A stretch of DNA of 21,278 bases, from contig JABXIW010000213.1 in NCBI GenBank assembly GCA_013372875.1, forward strand, positions 1 to 21,278, written 5' to 3'. The translations under genes were made by a program, and so were the position numbers. The stretch is from Gammaproteobacteria bacterium (GTDB lineage Bacteria > Pseudomonadota > Gammaproteobacteria > Enterobacterales > Kangiellaceae). Of the stretch, positions 1 to 8,789 are shown piece by piece (within the stretch, counting starts at the first letter, position 1; each line of letters begins with the position of its first letter). The notes under the pieces were generated by a model. The model worked only from the letters and a program-made list of their open reading frames with translations, was not told where the DNA came from and made no database searches.

Positions 1-20
1 GGAGCTTCGGCTCCTTTTTT
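1..20 (+). terminator. Intrinsic terminator of an upstream plus-strand gene
   Basis: A GGAGC stem, TTCG tetraloop and GCTCC stem are followed at once by a run of six T. This is a textbook rho-independent terminator for a plus-strand gene lying before the window. The stem is symmetric, so it may also end the minus-strand operon whose last stop codon is at 22-24, but the bases needed for a T tail on that strand lie outside the window. Confidence 0.8.
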
Positions 21-21
21 A

Positions 22-474
22 TTATTTATCTATCACTAGTTCGATTGAATCGCCGTCTTCAAGCTCTTTAGTTTTAAATGCTAATTCCCCTGTAAGAGAT
101 AAGTATTCGTAAACGGAGCCGACCCTCAAATTCGTAATTGAATATTCTCCGCCTAGTACTGCTGGAATCAGCATACAATAACACTGTCCAACTTTTAATT
201 TACCAAAATGCTCTTCGGCTGGATCAATTAGTCCAAGTAACTGCCAATCTTGTTTAAATGCAGGATCTTCAAAAATCAGTTGAACTTGTTTATCAGTTTC
301 TGCGACTAATTCAGCCGACAACTCTTCTGGACAGACTCGCCAATATTGTTTGTTCTCATCTCTTAAAAAGCAATTGCCCATAGAGTTTACAGCCAAAACT
401 TGATCGACAAGTGGTATTTTCCATCCCCAAGAATTATTAATGACTTCAATTATTTTATGTTCTTCAAATTTCAT
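22..474 (-). CDS. Tdi1-type (DUF1851) T6SS immunity-like protein
   Basis: This is a 150-residue protein. Its second half fits the C-terminal domain of type VI secretion immunity protein Tdi1 (DUF1851 family), including the typical stretches VGQCYCMLIPAVLGGEY and EYLSLTGELAF. Characterised Tdi1 proteins neutralise Tde1-type DNase toxins, but most family members are uncharacterised. The reading frame extends to 537, which would overlap the upstream GNAT gene by 61 bp. I chose the ATG at 474-472 because it lies 2 bp after the GNAT stop and matches the expected start of the domain; its ribosome site is only A-rich. There is no signal peptide and no membrane segment, so it should be cytoplasmic. 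It is the last gene of the repair run. No toxin or T6SS gene is visible beside it, so an immunity role is an inference from family only. Confidence 0.75.
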   Translation of the reverse strand: MKFEEHKIIEVINNSWGWKIPLVDQVLAVNSMGNCFLRDENKQYWRVCPEELSAELVAETDKQVQLIFEDPAFKQDWQLLGLIDPAEEHFGKLKVGQCYCMLIPAVLGGEYSITNLRVGSVYEYLSLTGELAFKTKELEDGDSIELVIDK

Positions 475-476
475 AC

Positions 477-1025
477 TTATTTTTTTGAGATCACTAAATT
501 TCTTTTCAAAACGCCATATACAAGCTCGTCTTGCCATTCGTTGCCCATTTTATAGTGTTCTTTAAGATAACCTTCTTGTTGCATTCCATAACGTTCCATC
601 AATTTATATGAAGCGGTGTTTCTTGGATCACAAAAGGCAACTAATTTATGAAACTCCCAATATTTAGCGATATAAACCACAAAAGCGTCCATCGCCTCTG
701 AGCCATAACCTTGACCATGAAATCCTTTATGGAACTTATAACCCAGTTCGATTTGTTCATGGGCTTTATTGGAATAACGGAAACCGACATCACCTATCAA
801 ATCACCACTTTCAGTAAGCTCAACAGCAAGTGCCATCCACTGCCCTTCCGTGCCATCCCAAACTTTCTGGAAGCCAGAAAAAGCCTCGCAAACTTCCTCT
901 TTACTGCCAATTGGGCGAATATATTTCATCACTTCAGGATCCATGCCATAGTCACAATAAGCTTCGAAGTCCGCTTCCAGCATTGGTCGGAGAATAAGTC
1001 GCTTCGTTTTCAAGGTTGGGATCAT
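477..1025 (-). CDS. GNAT N-acetyltransferase, RimJ/RimL type
   Basis: This 182-residue protein has the RimJ/RimL-like layout. It starts with a TKRLILRP strand (residues 7-13), has the acetyl-CoA loop HGQGYGSEA (103-111) followed by its helix, and has a late VAFCDPRNTASYKLMERYGM block (129-148), which is the usual N-x-x-S-xx-(L/V)-xE-(K/R)-x-G segment. Relatives acetylate ribosomal protein N termini, other amines or small molecules, and the substrate cannot be read from sequence. The start ATG overlaps the stop of the AddA-like gene as ATGA (1022-1025). A good GGAG (1031-1034) sits inside the end of that gene, which indicates translational coupling. Nothing is missing, and the length is typical. 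Confidence 0.88.
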   Translation of the reverse strand: MIPTLKTKRLILRPMLEADFEAYCDYGMDPEVMKYIRPIGSKEEVCEAFSGFQKVWDGTEGQWMALAVELTESGDLIGDVGFRYSNKAHEQIELGYKFHKGFHGQGYGSEAMDAFVVYIAKYWEFHKLVAFCDPRNTASYKLMERYGMQQEGYLKEHYKMGNEWQDELVYGVLKRNLVISKK

Positions 1026-4000
1026 GTTAGCTCCACTAACTTTTGATGCATTGGATAATACAAGGCTTTTTTAATAGGACGCGACTCCAATTGACTGATT
1101 GCCGCCGCATATTTATCTAACTGCAATTGATAACGTTTTTTTTCTGACTCAAAAAAACCGTCCAAATCAGAGCCGAGGTGTTCACCAGTTTTATAGTCAA
1201 TAATCCATCGTATATTGTTTTCATCAATAAAACTTCTATCGATCACTATATTGCTAATCTCAATATCACCGCTAGCATCTTGAGTTTTATGTGAAAGTGG
1301 CCATTCGCAGACGGCTGCTTGATGCTGTTGTAAAATCCACTTCAGATTTGGATCTTGTTGCATCTTATTAACCGACTTGATTATTTTTCCCAATGCCTGC
1401 TCTTGCTCAGATTGTTCGGACAGATGCTCCGCTAGAGTCATTTTAATCGCAGCAAAGTTGCTATCAATCAATTGCATAAAACTCGATTGACGGTTACCAA
1501 TGGCTTCTAAGAGCTGATGCAGCACCACCCCAACCACTCGCGCTACATCGCTTGCCCAATCGAAGTCTATTTCCTGAAGTTCTTCAATAACTTCCGCTTC
1601 TTGCTTGGTTAGCGAGTTTTTGACCTGAGGCAATTTCCTGTCAAGTTTCAAGCGGTACCAAGCCTGCGATACTTGCGATTCATCCTCTGTTACGGACTCG
1701 TCAATCTGCAACTCCTGAAACAATTGATCAATAGCTGGCTGATAACTGGCTTTAAGGTAATGCAACAATGAGAACTTAGAAATTGGGGAATAAGCCCACT
1801 CGGACTTTTTCTCATCAAATTTAGTTTTCAACTCGCAACTTAAATACAAGCGTTTTTTAGCACGAGTAGCCGCCACATAGAGTAAGCGCGCATCTTCAAA
1901 TTGGGCTTTTTTGCTTTGAATATCGCGCGCCAACTGATAAATCGGCTCTTTAGTTTCTTGTGCTTGGATAGGCGCTAATAAATAGTGCTGCTGATAACCA
2001 GAACTAAATTCTTCCCACAACAACAACTGATGCTCATCTGCTCTTTTGCGCTTTTCTAATGACGGTAAAAATACCGTGTCAAACTCCAAGCCTTTAGACT
2101 TATGCATAGTCATAATTTCAACATCATTGGCGAGCTTTTGTTGCTCGGCATAAAGTTGAGAAATAGCTGCTTCAATAGGCTCAATAGAAATTATCGGTTG
2201 CTGCTGCTCTAAATCTAGCAAAATGTTAAAAAATGCATCCGCTTCCGATACGCCTGAAGTATCAATAAGCGCAGCAGGACCGCCTAGACCTAGCCATAAA
2301 GTTTCCACAAGCTGGCTTAATGGCTGACGCCCTTGCTGCTTGATCACCGAAGATAATAAAGGGCCTGCCTGCTCAAGACGTTTATTGCTATCGCTAGATA
2401 AGCTCTGCACCTGGTTAAAGGATACCAGCCATTGCCAAAAATTATGGGCAAACTTTTGTTGTAAACGGTCAATATCTGCCAAGGGCAACCCAAGATACGG
2501 CGATTTAAAAAATCCAATCCAAGCTATGGCATCTTGCGGCTGCAATAATAACCTTGTCAGGGTCAATAAATCTCCGATCACAGCTTTATATTTCAACAGC
2601 TGCATATCCTTAGCGTAAAAATTAATCCTATTGTCCGTTAGCGCCTTAGCAATCGGTTCTGCATGAGTTCGGCCACGAACTAATATAGCAATGGATTGCT
2701 CGGGGTTGTTTGCTTTGAGCTGAAGAATTTTATGGGCTATTTGTAGAGCTTCCGACTGTTCCGATTGATCGAATGAAGCCATAAAACTCACCCCATCATG
2801 CTCTCCACTAGGCTTCATGGCGACCGCAGAGGAATAAGAAACCGCGCCTAATAAAGCATCATCCTGCTCAGGGAATATCTTTGAAAATTCTTTATTCACC
2901 CAATCGATTACAGCGGATGACGAGCGGAAATTTGCCGTCAAAGTCAGGGCTTCAATATCAATATCACCAATGCCTTCTTGCTGAGTTTTGATAAACAACC
3001 CTACATTGGCTTCTCGGAATCGGTAAATCGACTGCATTGGATCGCCCACTAAAAATAGCGTTCTTCCATCGCCCCTTTGCCAGCCTGCAATTAATTTATT
3101 CAATAACCGATATTGGGTAAAAGAAGTGTCCTGAAACTCATCAACCAAGATATGGGATATTTGATAGTCAAGTTTTAAAGCAAGTTCCGAAGGCTCCTCA
3201 AAATAACCTAAAGCTCTATCTGCCGCTAAGGCAATTTCGATAAAATCTGCTTCCGAACGCGATTGAAAATCCACATTTAGTTCAATAGTCGCCAATCGCA
3301 ATAATTTTAAAAGTGAGCTTAAAATCTGTTGCTGCTCTTCTGAATAGACTGCTATCGGAAATTGATTGATGTCGGCCAGCGTTTCAGCCATGCCTTTAAC
3401 TTCTGACCAAGCTTCAAACTGAGCCTTAATATCTGCTTTAACTTGCTTACCCAGCGCTTTATCTTCTGGCGCTAAATCCTTATCCGCCATCAAGCCTTGA
3501 TTTTTATTCAAACTTTTTCGGAAAGTACCAGAAGCTGTCAAACAAAAATCAGCAATGACTTTCCACTGGGTTAAATGATCTGCATCAAAATCGGGCAAAT
3601 ACTCGATTTCCCTTAATGCAGCCATCGGATGCTGCTTGTCAATATAACTGGCTGCAAAATGCAATGTTGGTAACAAACAAGAGTCTTCTAATAGTTGTGA
3701 ATACTGCGCTAAATTCTGAAGACGCAAATTGGCTATTTCAGTAATACCTTGCTGTAAAACGCCAATGTCTAACTCACCCGCGCCCAACAGTCGCAACCAC
3801 TGATCGCGTTTAGCCAACATTTTTGCAAGCAAGCCTACCAGGCGCTCCACCTGATTATCCAAGTGCGCCAACAGCAAGGTTAAATCGTCGCTGTACTCAG
3901 CGTCATTGATATAGCTAATAACTGAGCGTGCGGCCTCTTGGTAAGACTCTTGTGGAAACTCTGCAATCGATAAAGAACCACCTAAATTGCTCATCAAAGG

Positions 4001-4390
4001 CATTTGATTGGCAATCAAACTGGATAAGGAATCAATGGTCAGAATTCTTAATCTGTGCGAATTTTTTAACAGCTGCCACTGCTTTTGCTGATCCCGCTGC
4101 AACACCTGATTGGCTAACTGCCAGCTGGTTCTCTCATGCGCCAATTCTGGCTCAGGTAAAGAAGCACTATGCAAAGACTCAATCAATCGATGGCGCATTT
4201 CTGCAGCAGCTTTACGGGTAAAGGTTACCGCCACAATTTCTTCAGGATTTTCGACAATCGTCAGTAGATTTAAAATGCGCTGTGTCAGAAGACTTGTTTT
4301 ACCTGCGCCAGCTGGAGCCTGTACGATAAAGGAGCGCTTAACATCAATTGCCGTGTCGCGAGTAAGTTGATCAGGAGCTAGCTTAGTCAT
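1022..4390 (-). CDS. AddA/RecB-like UvrD-family helicase-nuclease
   Basis: This 1122-residue superfamily 1 helicase has a C-terminal RecB-type nuclease. Visible helicase motifs are Walker A APAGAGKT (25-32), motif Ia VTFTRKAAAEMR (55-66), Walker B DEFQD (417-421), GDPMQSIYRFREA (449-461), ANFRS (486-490), MHKSKGLEF (762-770) and YVAATRAKKRLYL (838-850). The nuclease has GVVLH (954-958), IDYKTG (1064-1069) and the QLQLDKYA helix (1088-1095), so both activities look intact. The family processes double-strand breaks to give single strands for RecA. The gene starts inside the end of the AddB-like gene (8-bp overlap, 4383-4390) behind a strong AAGGAG (4398-4403), so the two are probably made as a stoichiometric pair. 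It belongs to the AddA-like group that travels with the TIGR03623-type partner rather than to classical RecBCD; no RecC or RecD gene is present in the window. Confidence 0.92.
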   Translation of the reverse strand: MTKLAPDQLTRDTAIDVKRSFIVQAPAGAGKTSLLTQRILNLLTIVENPEEIVAVTFTRKAAAEMRHRLIESLHSASLPEPELAHERTSWQLANQVLQRDQQKQWQLLKNSHRLRILTIDSLSSLIANQMPLMSNLGGSLSIAEFPQESYQEAARSVISYINDAEYSDDLTLLLAHLDNQVERLVGLLAKMLAKRDQWLRLLGAGELDIGVLQQGITEIANLRLQNLAQYSQLLEDSCLLPTLHFAASYIDKQHPMAALREIEYLPDFDADHLTQWKVIADFCLTASGTFRKSLNKNQGLMADKDLAPEDKALGKQVKADIKAQFEAWSEVKGMAETLADINQFPIAVYSEEQQQILSSLLKLLRLATIELNVDFQSRSEADFIEIALAADRALGYFEEPSELALKLDYQISHILVDEFQDTSFTQYRLLNKLIAGWQRGDGRTLFLVGDPMQSIYRFREANVGLFIKTQQEGIGDIDIEALTLTANFRSSSAVIDWVNKEFSKIFPEQDDALLGAVSYSSAVAMKPSGEHDGVSFMASFDQSEQSEALQIAHKILQLKANNPEQSIAILVRGRTHAEPIAKALTDNRINFYAKDMQLLKYKAVIGDLLTLTRLLLQPQDAIAWIGFFKSPYLGLPLADIDRLQQKFAHNFWQWLVSFNQVQSLSSDSNKRLEQAGPLLSSVIKQQGRQPLSQLVETLWLGLGGPAALIDTSGVSEADAFFNILLDLEQQQPIISIEPIEAAISQLYAEQQKLANDVEIMTMHKSKGLEFDTVFLPSLEKRKRADEHQLLLWEEFSSGYQQHYLLAPIQAQETKEPIYQLARDIQSKKAQFEDARLLYVAATRAKKRLYLSCELKTKFDEKKSEWAYSPISKFSLLHYLKASYQPAIDQLFQELQIDESVTEDESQVSQAWYRLKLDRKLPQVKNSLTKQEAEVIEELQEIDFDWASDVARVVGVVLHQLLEAIGNRQSSFMQLIDSNFAAIKMTLAEHLSEQSEQEQALGKIIKSVNKMQQDPNLKWILQQHQAAVCEWPLSHKTQDASGDIEISNIVIDRSFIDENNIRWIIDYKTGEHLGSDLDGFFESEKKRYQLQLDKYAAAISQLESRPIKKALYYPMHQKLVELT

Positions 4391-7058
4391 TCTGCTGCTC
4401 CTTTATGGCCACGCTTAAACTCGATTGATAATTTATATCACGTTCAAGCCAGCGACTAACTGGGTAATGGTCAGTATAGTTTCCGCTATAGTCGGTTATT
4501 GCCGCATCTCCTGCTTTAAAAGATTCGGCAATTTGATTGAGCATGGCTCGCCACTGAATAATCGCCTCTGCAAACTGCTCTGGATAAGGATTATTGGCCA
4601 ACTCTTTTAAAGCCTTTACCCCTTGGATCATCTCAGTGTCTTCGGTGAAACCGATATATTTATTAGCCTTTAAATGGGCTTGATAAAACAAGATCCCAGC
4701 AACTGGCGACTCGGCTTTATGCTCACTGACGGCATACAATAGTAATTGTGGTTCACCAATCGGATCATTTAATAGATCAACTAAGCGTGGCACACCGGTT
4801 TTATAATCAATAATAATTAAACTACCATCCGCCAATTGATCGATGCGGTCGATAGTGATGTGCAGACGCAAGCCACCCACTTCAATTTCACGTTTGGCCT
4901 CTGTCGCTATGACTTCAAAAGGCACCCGTTCTTTATCAAATTCAAGTGCTGCCATTACCAACGATTGTAGGCGCACTTTTTCGGTATCAAAAAATTGAGG
5001 GATATTTAAAAGGTAGAGATGCTTCGACTCAATGTTTAAAGTGGTGATAATGCTTCTATCGACCAAAGTCTCGAGCTCATCATGGCTGTAAGACAGTAGC
5101 GCTTGTTGTGTTCTCAGGTGCTGCCAAATCAGCTGCATGACTTTATGGAAAATATTACCTCTGTCCATAAAAGAAATGCCCAAATCATCAGTTTCCAAAG
5201 GCGCCAGATTCAAGCGATAACGCAAATAGGCATCAAACGGCGAAGCGGCTTGTGCTTTTAATAAGCCGCTGCCGCCAGCGGCATAACCATCACTGTTAAG
5301 TGGCAGTCCTTGATTGTCGTAATATTCCTCAAGCTGAGAGTGCGGCCAATTTTGTATAAATGGTGGCTGATCTGACTTTAACTGAATGGGTTCAATCCCA
5401 ACTTCGTCTGCCAGCGAATTAAGCAAAGGACTCAATAATTGCTCCTGCTCACCATCATGGGAAGCGTAGCTAAATACCAATTCTTGCTCGGCATACAAAG
5501 CATCCAAAATATTCTGCGCATATTCTATTTCCCGCTGATGTGAAGAACCCGGCAACTCATGCTTGAGCTGCAGCGCCTTGGCTAGAAACGGATTGATACT
5601 CGTTTTTTGCGGCAAAATTTTATCAGTAGCCGAGAGCATCCAAATCGCATCGTATTCAATGGCCACAGCTTCCAACATTCCCATAATTTTTATTGGCGCT
5701 TGCGGCGATTCTTGATGGAAACTTTGAGTTTGTAAGTATTTCTGTAAGACCGTTAAAGAGGATGACCAATTAATGGATTTATCCAGCACTCTATGTAATT
5801 TCGAAGCAGCTTTAATCGCTTCTAGGAATTGTTGCTGTAGCTGAAATTCGCGGCTGTTTAACGATTCATAGCCACTCCAATGCAGCCGCTCTAATAAACT
5901 GAGCAGCTGTTTTATAAAATCATTAAAAGACTTAGGGCTTGTTAGCTCATCTTTAAATGCTTCTAATTGCGTGACCCAAGCAAATTCAGTTTGGTGCTTA
6001 AAGCACAAATCTTTAATTGCGGATAAATTGTAGTAGTTTTTATTGGACTTTCGGACATCTAATTCTAACTTAGTTGCCAACCAATAGGCTTCTTGAGTTT
6101 GATATAAATAAGGCGAAAGCAACAGACTTTGCAACTGAGATTTATTAACACTCTTGTCCAATAGCTGCAGGCATGTCATCAGCACCTGAATCATCGGCTC
6201 TTTATCCAGATTTTCTGCAATCGAAATGTCGTGCCAATAATTAGCTTTCTCGCCTTTTAAGAATTCCTCTGGATAGCATTCTTTTTGAATTAGCCGCTCA
6301 ATCTTAGCGCGTTGCTGTTGAAGTTCAGGAACAATAATCGCAACACTTTGCTGAGGCTCTTGTTGCAAGCGCTGAATGGCCCAACGAATTGCGACAATAA
6401 ATTCTTGTTCGGCTGAGTCAGCAACAACGATCTTTTTAATACTGCTGTGCCCATTCACAGAAGTTAAGTTAATTCTTTCTTTAAGCTCGGTCAGTCGCTT
6501 TATAATCGCTTCTTGCTGCGGATTAATTTGCTGAAAACCATAAAATCCAAGCTGTGCTGGTAAATTAGCAGCAATCTCTTGAATATTCTGGGCAATCAAC
6601 GAAGCTACTTGATGCAGGTCTAGCCATTGATTTTTTTGCAATAATTTTCGGTAGTCAAAATACCACTCGGCAAAGGCTTCTTGATCCCTATCGCCGTGTT
6701 GAAAACTAAAGTCCTCGATTTGCCATTGATTCATCATGCGCCAAGCATCATAGGACAAATTAACGGCTTGCTGAGCATTCAGTAACGATTCGGTGTGTTT
6801 AGAATCTAACACCAGTTGTTGCCATAAAAGCATGCTTTGTTCTTTATTCAAGCGAGTCCTAGGTTGCGGCTTAGCTTGATTTAAATAACTCCAACATTTG
6901 TCGAGAAAAGCTGACCAAGGCATAACATTAAGCGAATGCCAAACTTCTTTACCTTGTGCAATTTGAGACTGTTGATATTGCTCACGAATATAGCGCGCCT
7001 GACGACGACTGGCGGTAACTATCAGTGTTTGTTGCGGATCGATCCGTTTAAAATCCAT
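4383..7058 (-). CDS. AddB-like PD-(D/E)XK nuclease (TIGR03623-type DNA repair protein)
   Basis: At 891 residues this fits the roughly 900-residue 'probable DNA repair protein' family related to AddB. The N terminus has TLIVTASRRQARY (11-23), which takes the place of a Walker A site but lacks the GxxGxGKT glycine-lysine signature, so an inactive helicase fold is likely. The C-terminal nuclease is complete on inspection: RGNIFH (633-638), TIDRID (735-740), IDYKTG (750-755) and EPQLLLYA (769-776). The family normally has a Cys in the (C)PF segment before the nuclease and a final CxxC...C cluster that together hold a 4Fe-4S staple. Here the segment reads QAASPFDAYLRYRL (603-616), and no cysteine occurs after residue 352. 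It is the partner of the overlapping AddA-like gene and lies 15 bp after the AcuI-type gene. Its break-repair role is inferred from family. Confidence 0.87.
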   Translation of the reverse strand: MDFKRIDPQQTLIVTASRRQARYIREQYQQSQIAQGKEVWHSLNVMPWSAFLDKCWSYLNQAKPQPRTRLNKEQSMLLWQQLVLDSKHTESLLNAQQAVNLSYDAWRMMNQWQIEDFSFQHGDRDQEAFAEWYFDYRKLLQKNQWLDLHQVASLIAQNIQEIAANLPAQLGFYGFQQINPQQEAIIKRLTELKERINLTSVNGHSSIKKIVVADSAEQEFIVAIRWAIQRLQQEPQQSVAIIVPELQQQRAKIERLIQKECYPEEFLKGEKANYWHDISIAENLDKEPMIQVLMTCLQLLDKSVNKSQLQSLLLSPYLYQTQEAYWLATKLELDVRKSNKNYYNLSAIKDLCFKHQTEFAWVTQLEAFKDELTSPKSFNDFIKQLLSLLERLHWSGYESLNSREFQLQQQFLEAIKAASKLHRVLDKSINWSSSLTVLQKYLQTQSFHQESPQAPIKIMGMLEAVAIEYDAIWMLSATDKILPQKTSINPFLAKALQLKHELPGSSHQREIEYAQNILDALYAEQELVFSYASHDGEQEQLLSPLLNSLADEVGIEPIQLKSDQPPFIQNWPHSQLEEYYDNQGLPLNSDGYAAGGSGLLKAQAASPFDAYLRYRLNLAPLETDDLGISFMDRGNIFHKVMQLIWQHLRTQQALLSYSHDELETLVDRSIITTLNIESKHLYLLNIPQFFDTEKVRLQSLVMAALEFDKERVPFEVIATEAKREIEVGGLRLHITIDRIDQLADGSLIIIDYKTGVPRLVDLLNDPIGEPQLLLYAVSEHKAESPVAGILFYQAHLKANKYIGFTEDTEMIQGVKALKELANNPYPEQFAEAIIQWRAMLNQIAESFKAGDAAITDYSGNYTDHYPVSRWLERDINYQSSLSVAIKEQQND

Positions 7059-7073
7059 GGTGCTAGAATCCGC

Positions 7074-8057
7074 CTATTTGCAATTAACAAGCAAGCGACC
7101 GTAATGTTTTTTATCGATCAACTCATCAAAATAAGGCGAAACCTCGGCCAAAGGGATTTCTTTGGATAAAATTTTATCGAAATCAGGCAGCGGCAATTCT
7201 TGACCGAACTGATGCCAAATTTTAGTGCGCAAATCCATAGGACAATTTGTCGAACTTATTCCTAAGAGGCTGACCCCACGCAAAATAAAAGGAAAGACCA
7301 TAGCATCAAGTTTAGGGCTTTGTGCCAGTCCAATCGAAGCCACGTTGCCCCATAAGTTGGTGTGAGCAATGATTTTGCTTAACACTTCACCACCAATATT
7401 ATCAATAGCACCTCCATACAAGGCTTTGGCCATCGGTTTATCGGACAGTTCTAGCTCATCCAAAGTAGTGACTGTATCAGCGCCCAACGCTGACAAATAG
7501 TCGCGCATCGAATCACGGCTGGTTAGGGCTACTGTTTGATAACCGAGCTTGCTAAGCAGATTGACCGCGAAGCTGCCAACGCCACCACTGGCACCCGTTA
7601 CAATAATTGAACCTTTGTCGGTCGTTTGGCCATTTTGTTGCATCCGATAAATGGCTAAAGCAGCCGTAAAACCCGCAGTACCAATAATCATGGCCTGGCG
7701 AGTCGAATAAGCTGCAGGCAACGGGATCGCCCAGTCGGTATTCACGCGGGCATATTGCGCTAAACCACCATCATGGCTTTCACCAATACCACAACCGTTG
7801 ACTAGCACCTTATCGCCTACTTTAAACTTCGGGTCATCGCTCGACTCCACACTTCCAGCCAAGTCAATTCCCGCATTGAGCGGAAAGGATTTCATGATTT
7901 TTCCGCGACCTGAAGCAGCCAATGCATCCTTGTAATTGATGCTGGAATAATCGACCTTAATCACTAAATCGCCAGCCGATAAATCTTGCAATTCTAATTG
8001 TTGCATTTGATGATGAACTTCTGGTTGATCGAACACTCGACAAGCTAAAAAAGACAT
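7074..8057 (-). CDS. acuI: AcuI/YhdH-family NADPH-dependent quinone oxidoreductase
   Basis: This 327-residue zinc-free medium-chain dehydrogenase/reductase matches the YhdH/YhfP family, whose AcuI members reduce acryloyl-CoA to propionyl-CoA with NADPH. It shows SSINYKDALAASGRG (38-52), the glycine-rich GIDLAGSV (63-70), the long GIGESHDGGLAQYARV segment (90-105) and the Rossmann fingerprint VTGASGGVGSFA (153-164). The C terminus YGRLLVN is also typical of the family. No structural zinc cysteine cluster is seen. It lies between the AlkB-type gene (19-bp gap) and the AddB-like gene (15-bp gap), in the same orientation. A GGGA ribosome site precedes the ATG. Why it sits in a repair operon is unclear: detoxifying reactive acrylates or quinones would fit a damage-response theme, but that is speculation. 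Confidence 0.88.
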   Translation of the reverse strand: MSFLACRVFDQPEVHHQMQQLELQDLSAGDLVIKVDYSSINYKDALAASGRGKIMKSFPLNAGIDLAGSVESSDDPKFKVGDKVLVNGCGIGESHDGGLAQYARVNTDWAIPLPAAYSTRQAMIIGTAGFTAALAIYRMQQNGQTTDKGSIIVTGASGGVGSFAVNLLSKLGYQTVALTSRDSMRDYLSALGADTVTTLDELELSDKPMAKALYGGAIDNIGGEVLSKIIAHTNLWGNVASIGLAQSPKLDAMVFPFILRGVSLLGISSTNCPMDLRTKIWHQFGQELPLPDFDKILSKEIPLAEVSPYFDELIDKKHYGRLLVNCK

Positions 8058-8076
8058 TCCAAATCCCGTTTTTATT

Positions 8077-8673
8077 CTAAATAATGGTTCTAAAGGTTAT
8101 ATTGATGCGCGGCTCTTGCACCGCTGGCTCTTTCGGGATCTGATGCAACCAATGCTGCTGCATCGTCCCTTGCATGACCAATAGACTACCAGAAGTTAAA
8201 TCAATTTTGTGCTTTAATTTGTCAGTCTTATGCTTCAATTCAAAACGACGAGTGGCACCTAGACTCACTGAAGCGATCAGCGGATTCTCACCCAATTCGG
8301 GCTCATCATCGCTATGCCAAGCCACGCTATCTTGGCCATTACGATACAGATTACACAAAGCACTGTTAAACGAATGACCGATCAGCTGCTTAAGCTGTTC
8401 CTTAATGACTAATAACTGAAGCGACCAAGCATAAGGTTTATGGCGTACTCCAGAATAGTAATAATCAGCTCCCTTATCACCATACCAAGCAGTTAATCGC
8501 GGCACTACTCGTTCAATACCTGCGATACGAATGGTCTCCGTTTGCCACTGGATTTGCTCCATTAACTCTTCGAAAACCAAGTCATCGAAAAGATTGGGCC
8601 AATAGAGCAGCTCAGCATCCTTGAGCTGGATGATTTCCGCCTGATTAGAACCTAACAAATCAAATTGCAGCAT
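8077..8673 (-). CDS. AlkB-family 2-oxoglutarate/Fe(II) dioxygenase
   Basis: This is a DNA/RNA dealkylation enzyme of the AlkB fold, which oxidatively removes methyl groups such as 1-methyladenine and 3-methylcytosine. Counting from the upstream TTG at 8694 (205 residues), the metal ligands are H127 and D129 in AWHSDDE and H184 in WLHQIP; the 2-oxoglutarate contacts are R196 and R202 in PRINITFR. PRLTAWYGD (65-73) and NLYRNGQDS (115-123) place it nearer ALKBH2/ALKBH3-like bacterial proteins than E. coli AlkB. Two starts are possible: TTG at 8694 and ATG at 8673 (198 residues). Neither has a strong ribosome site, and I prefer the ATG because the first seven residues add no conserved sequence. 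It is the promoter-proximal gene of the repair run. No clear LexA or Ada box was found upstream. Confidence 0.88.
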   Translation of the reverse strand: MLQFDLLGSNQAEIIQLKDAELLYWPNLFDDLVFEELMEQIQWQTETIRIAGIERVVPRLTAWYGDKGADYYYSGVRHKPYAWSLQLLVIKEQLKQLIGHSFNSALCNLYRNGQDSVAWHSDDEPELGENPLIASVSLGATRRFELKHKTDKLKHKIDLTSGSLLVMQGTMQQHWLHQIPKEPAVQEPRINITFRTII

Positions 8674-8752
8674 AAACCGTGCCAGTTTTAACAAAATCTC
8701 AATAGGTTATGGTGAAAATCCCTAGAAATAGCGCTAAAACCCTTAATTTTCC

Positions 8753-8780
8753 TTGCTTTGTGGCTTTGGGGCGCTACACT
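8753..8780 (+). promoter_or_regulatory. Sigma70-type promoter of the POT transporter gene
   Basis: TTGCTT (8753-8758), a 16-bp spacer and TACACT (8775-8780) form a plausible sigma70 promoter firing toward the transporter gene. Transcription would start near 8787 and leave a leader of about 100 nt. The -35 is only a partial match. Confidence 0.45.
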
Positions 8781-8789
8781 TAGTGGATC

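Noticed and set aside
475..537. Longer N terminus (21 more residues) for the Tdi1-type protein
   Set aside because: It would overlap the end of the GNAT gene by 61 bp, and the basic, low-complexity extension does not resemble the domain start; ATG 474 directly follows the GNAT stop.
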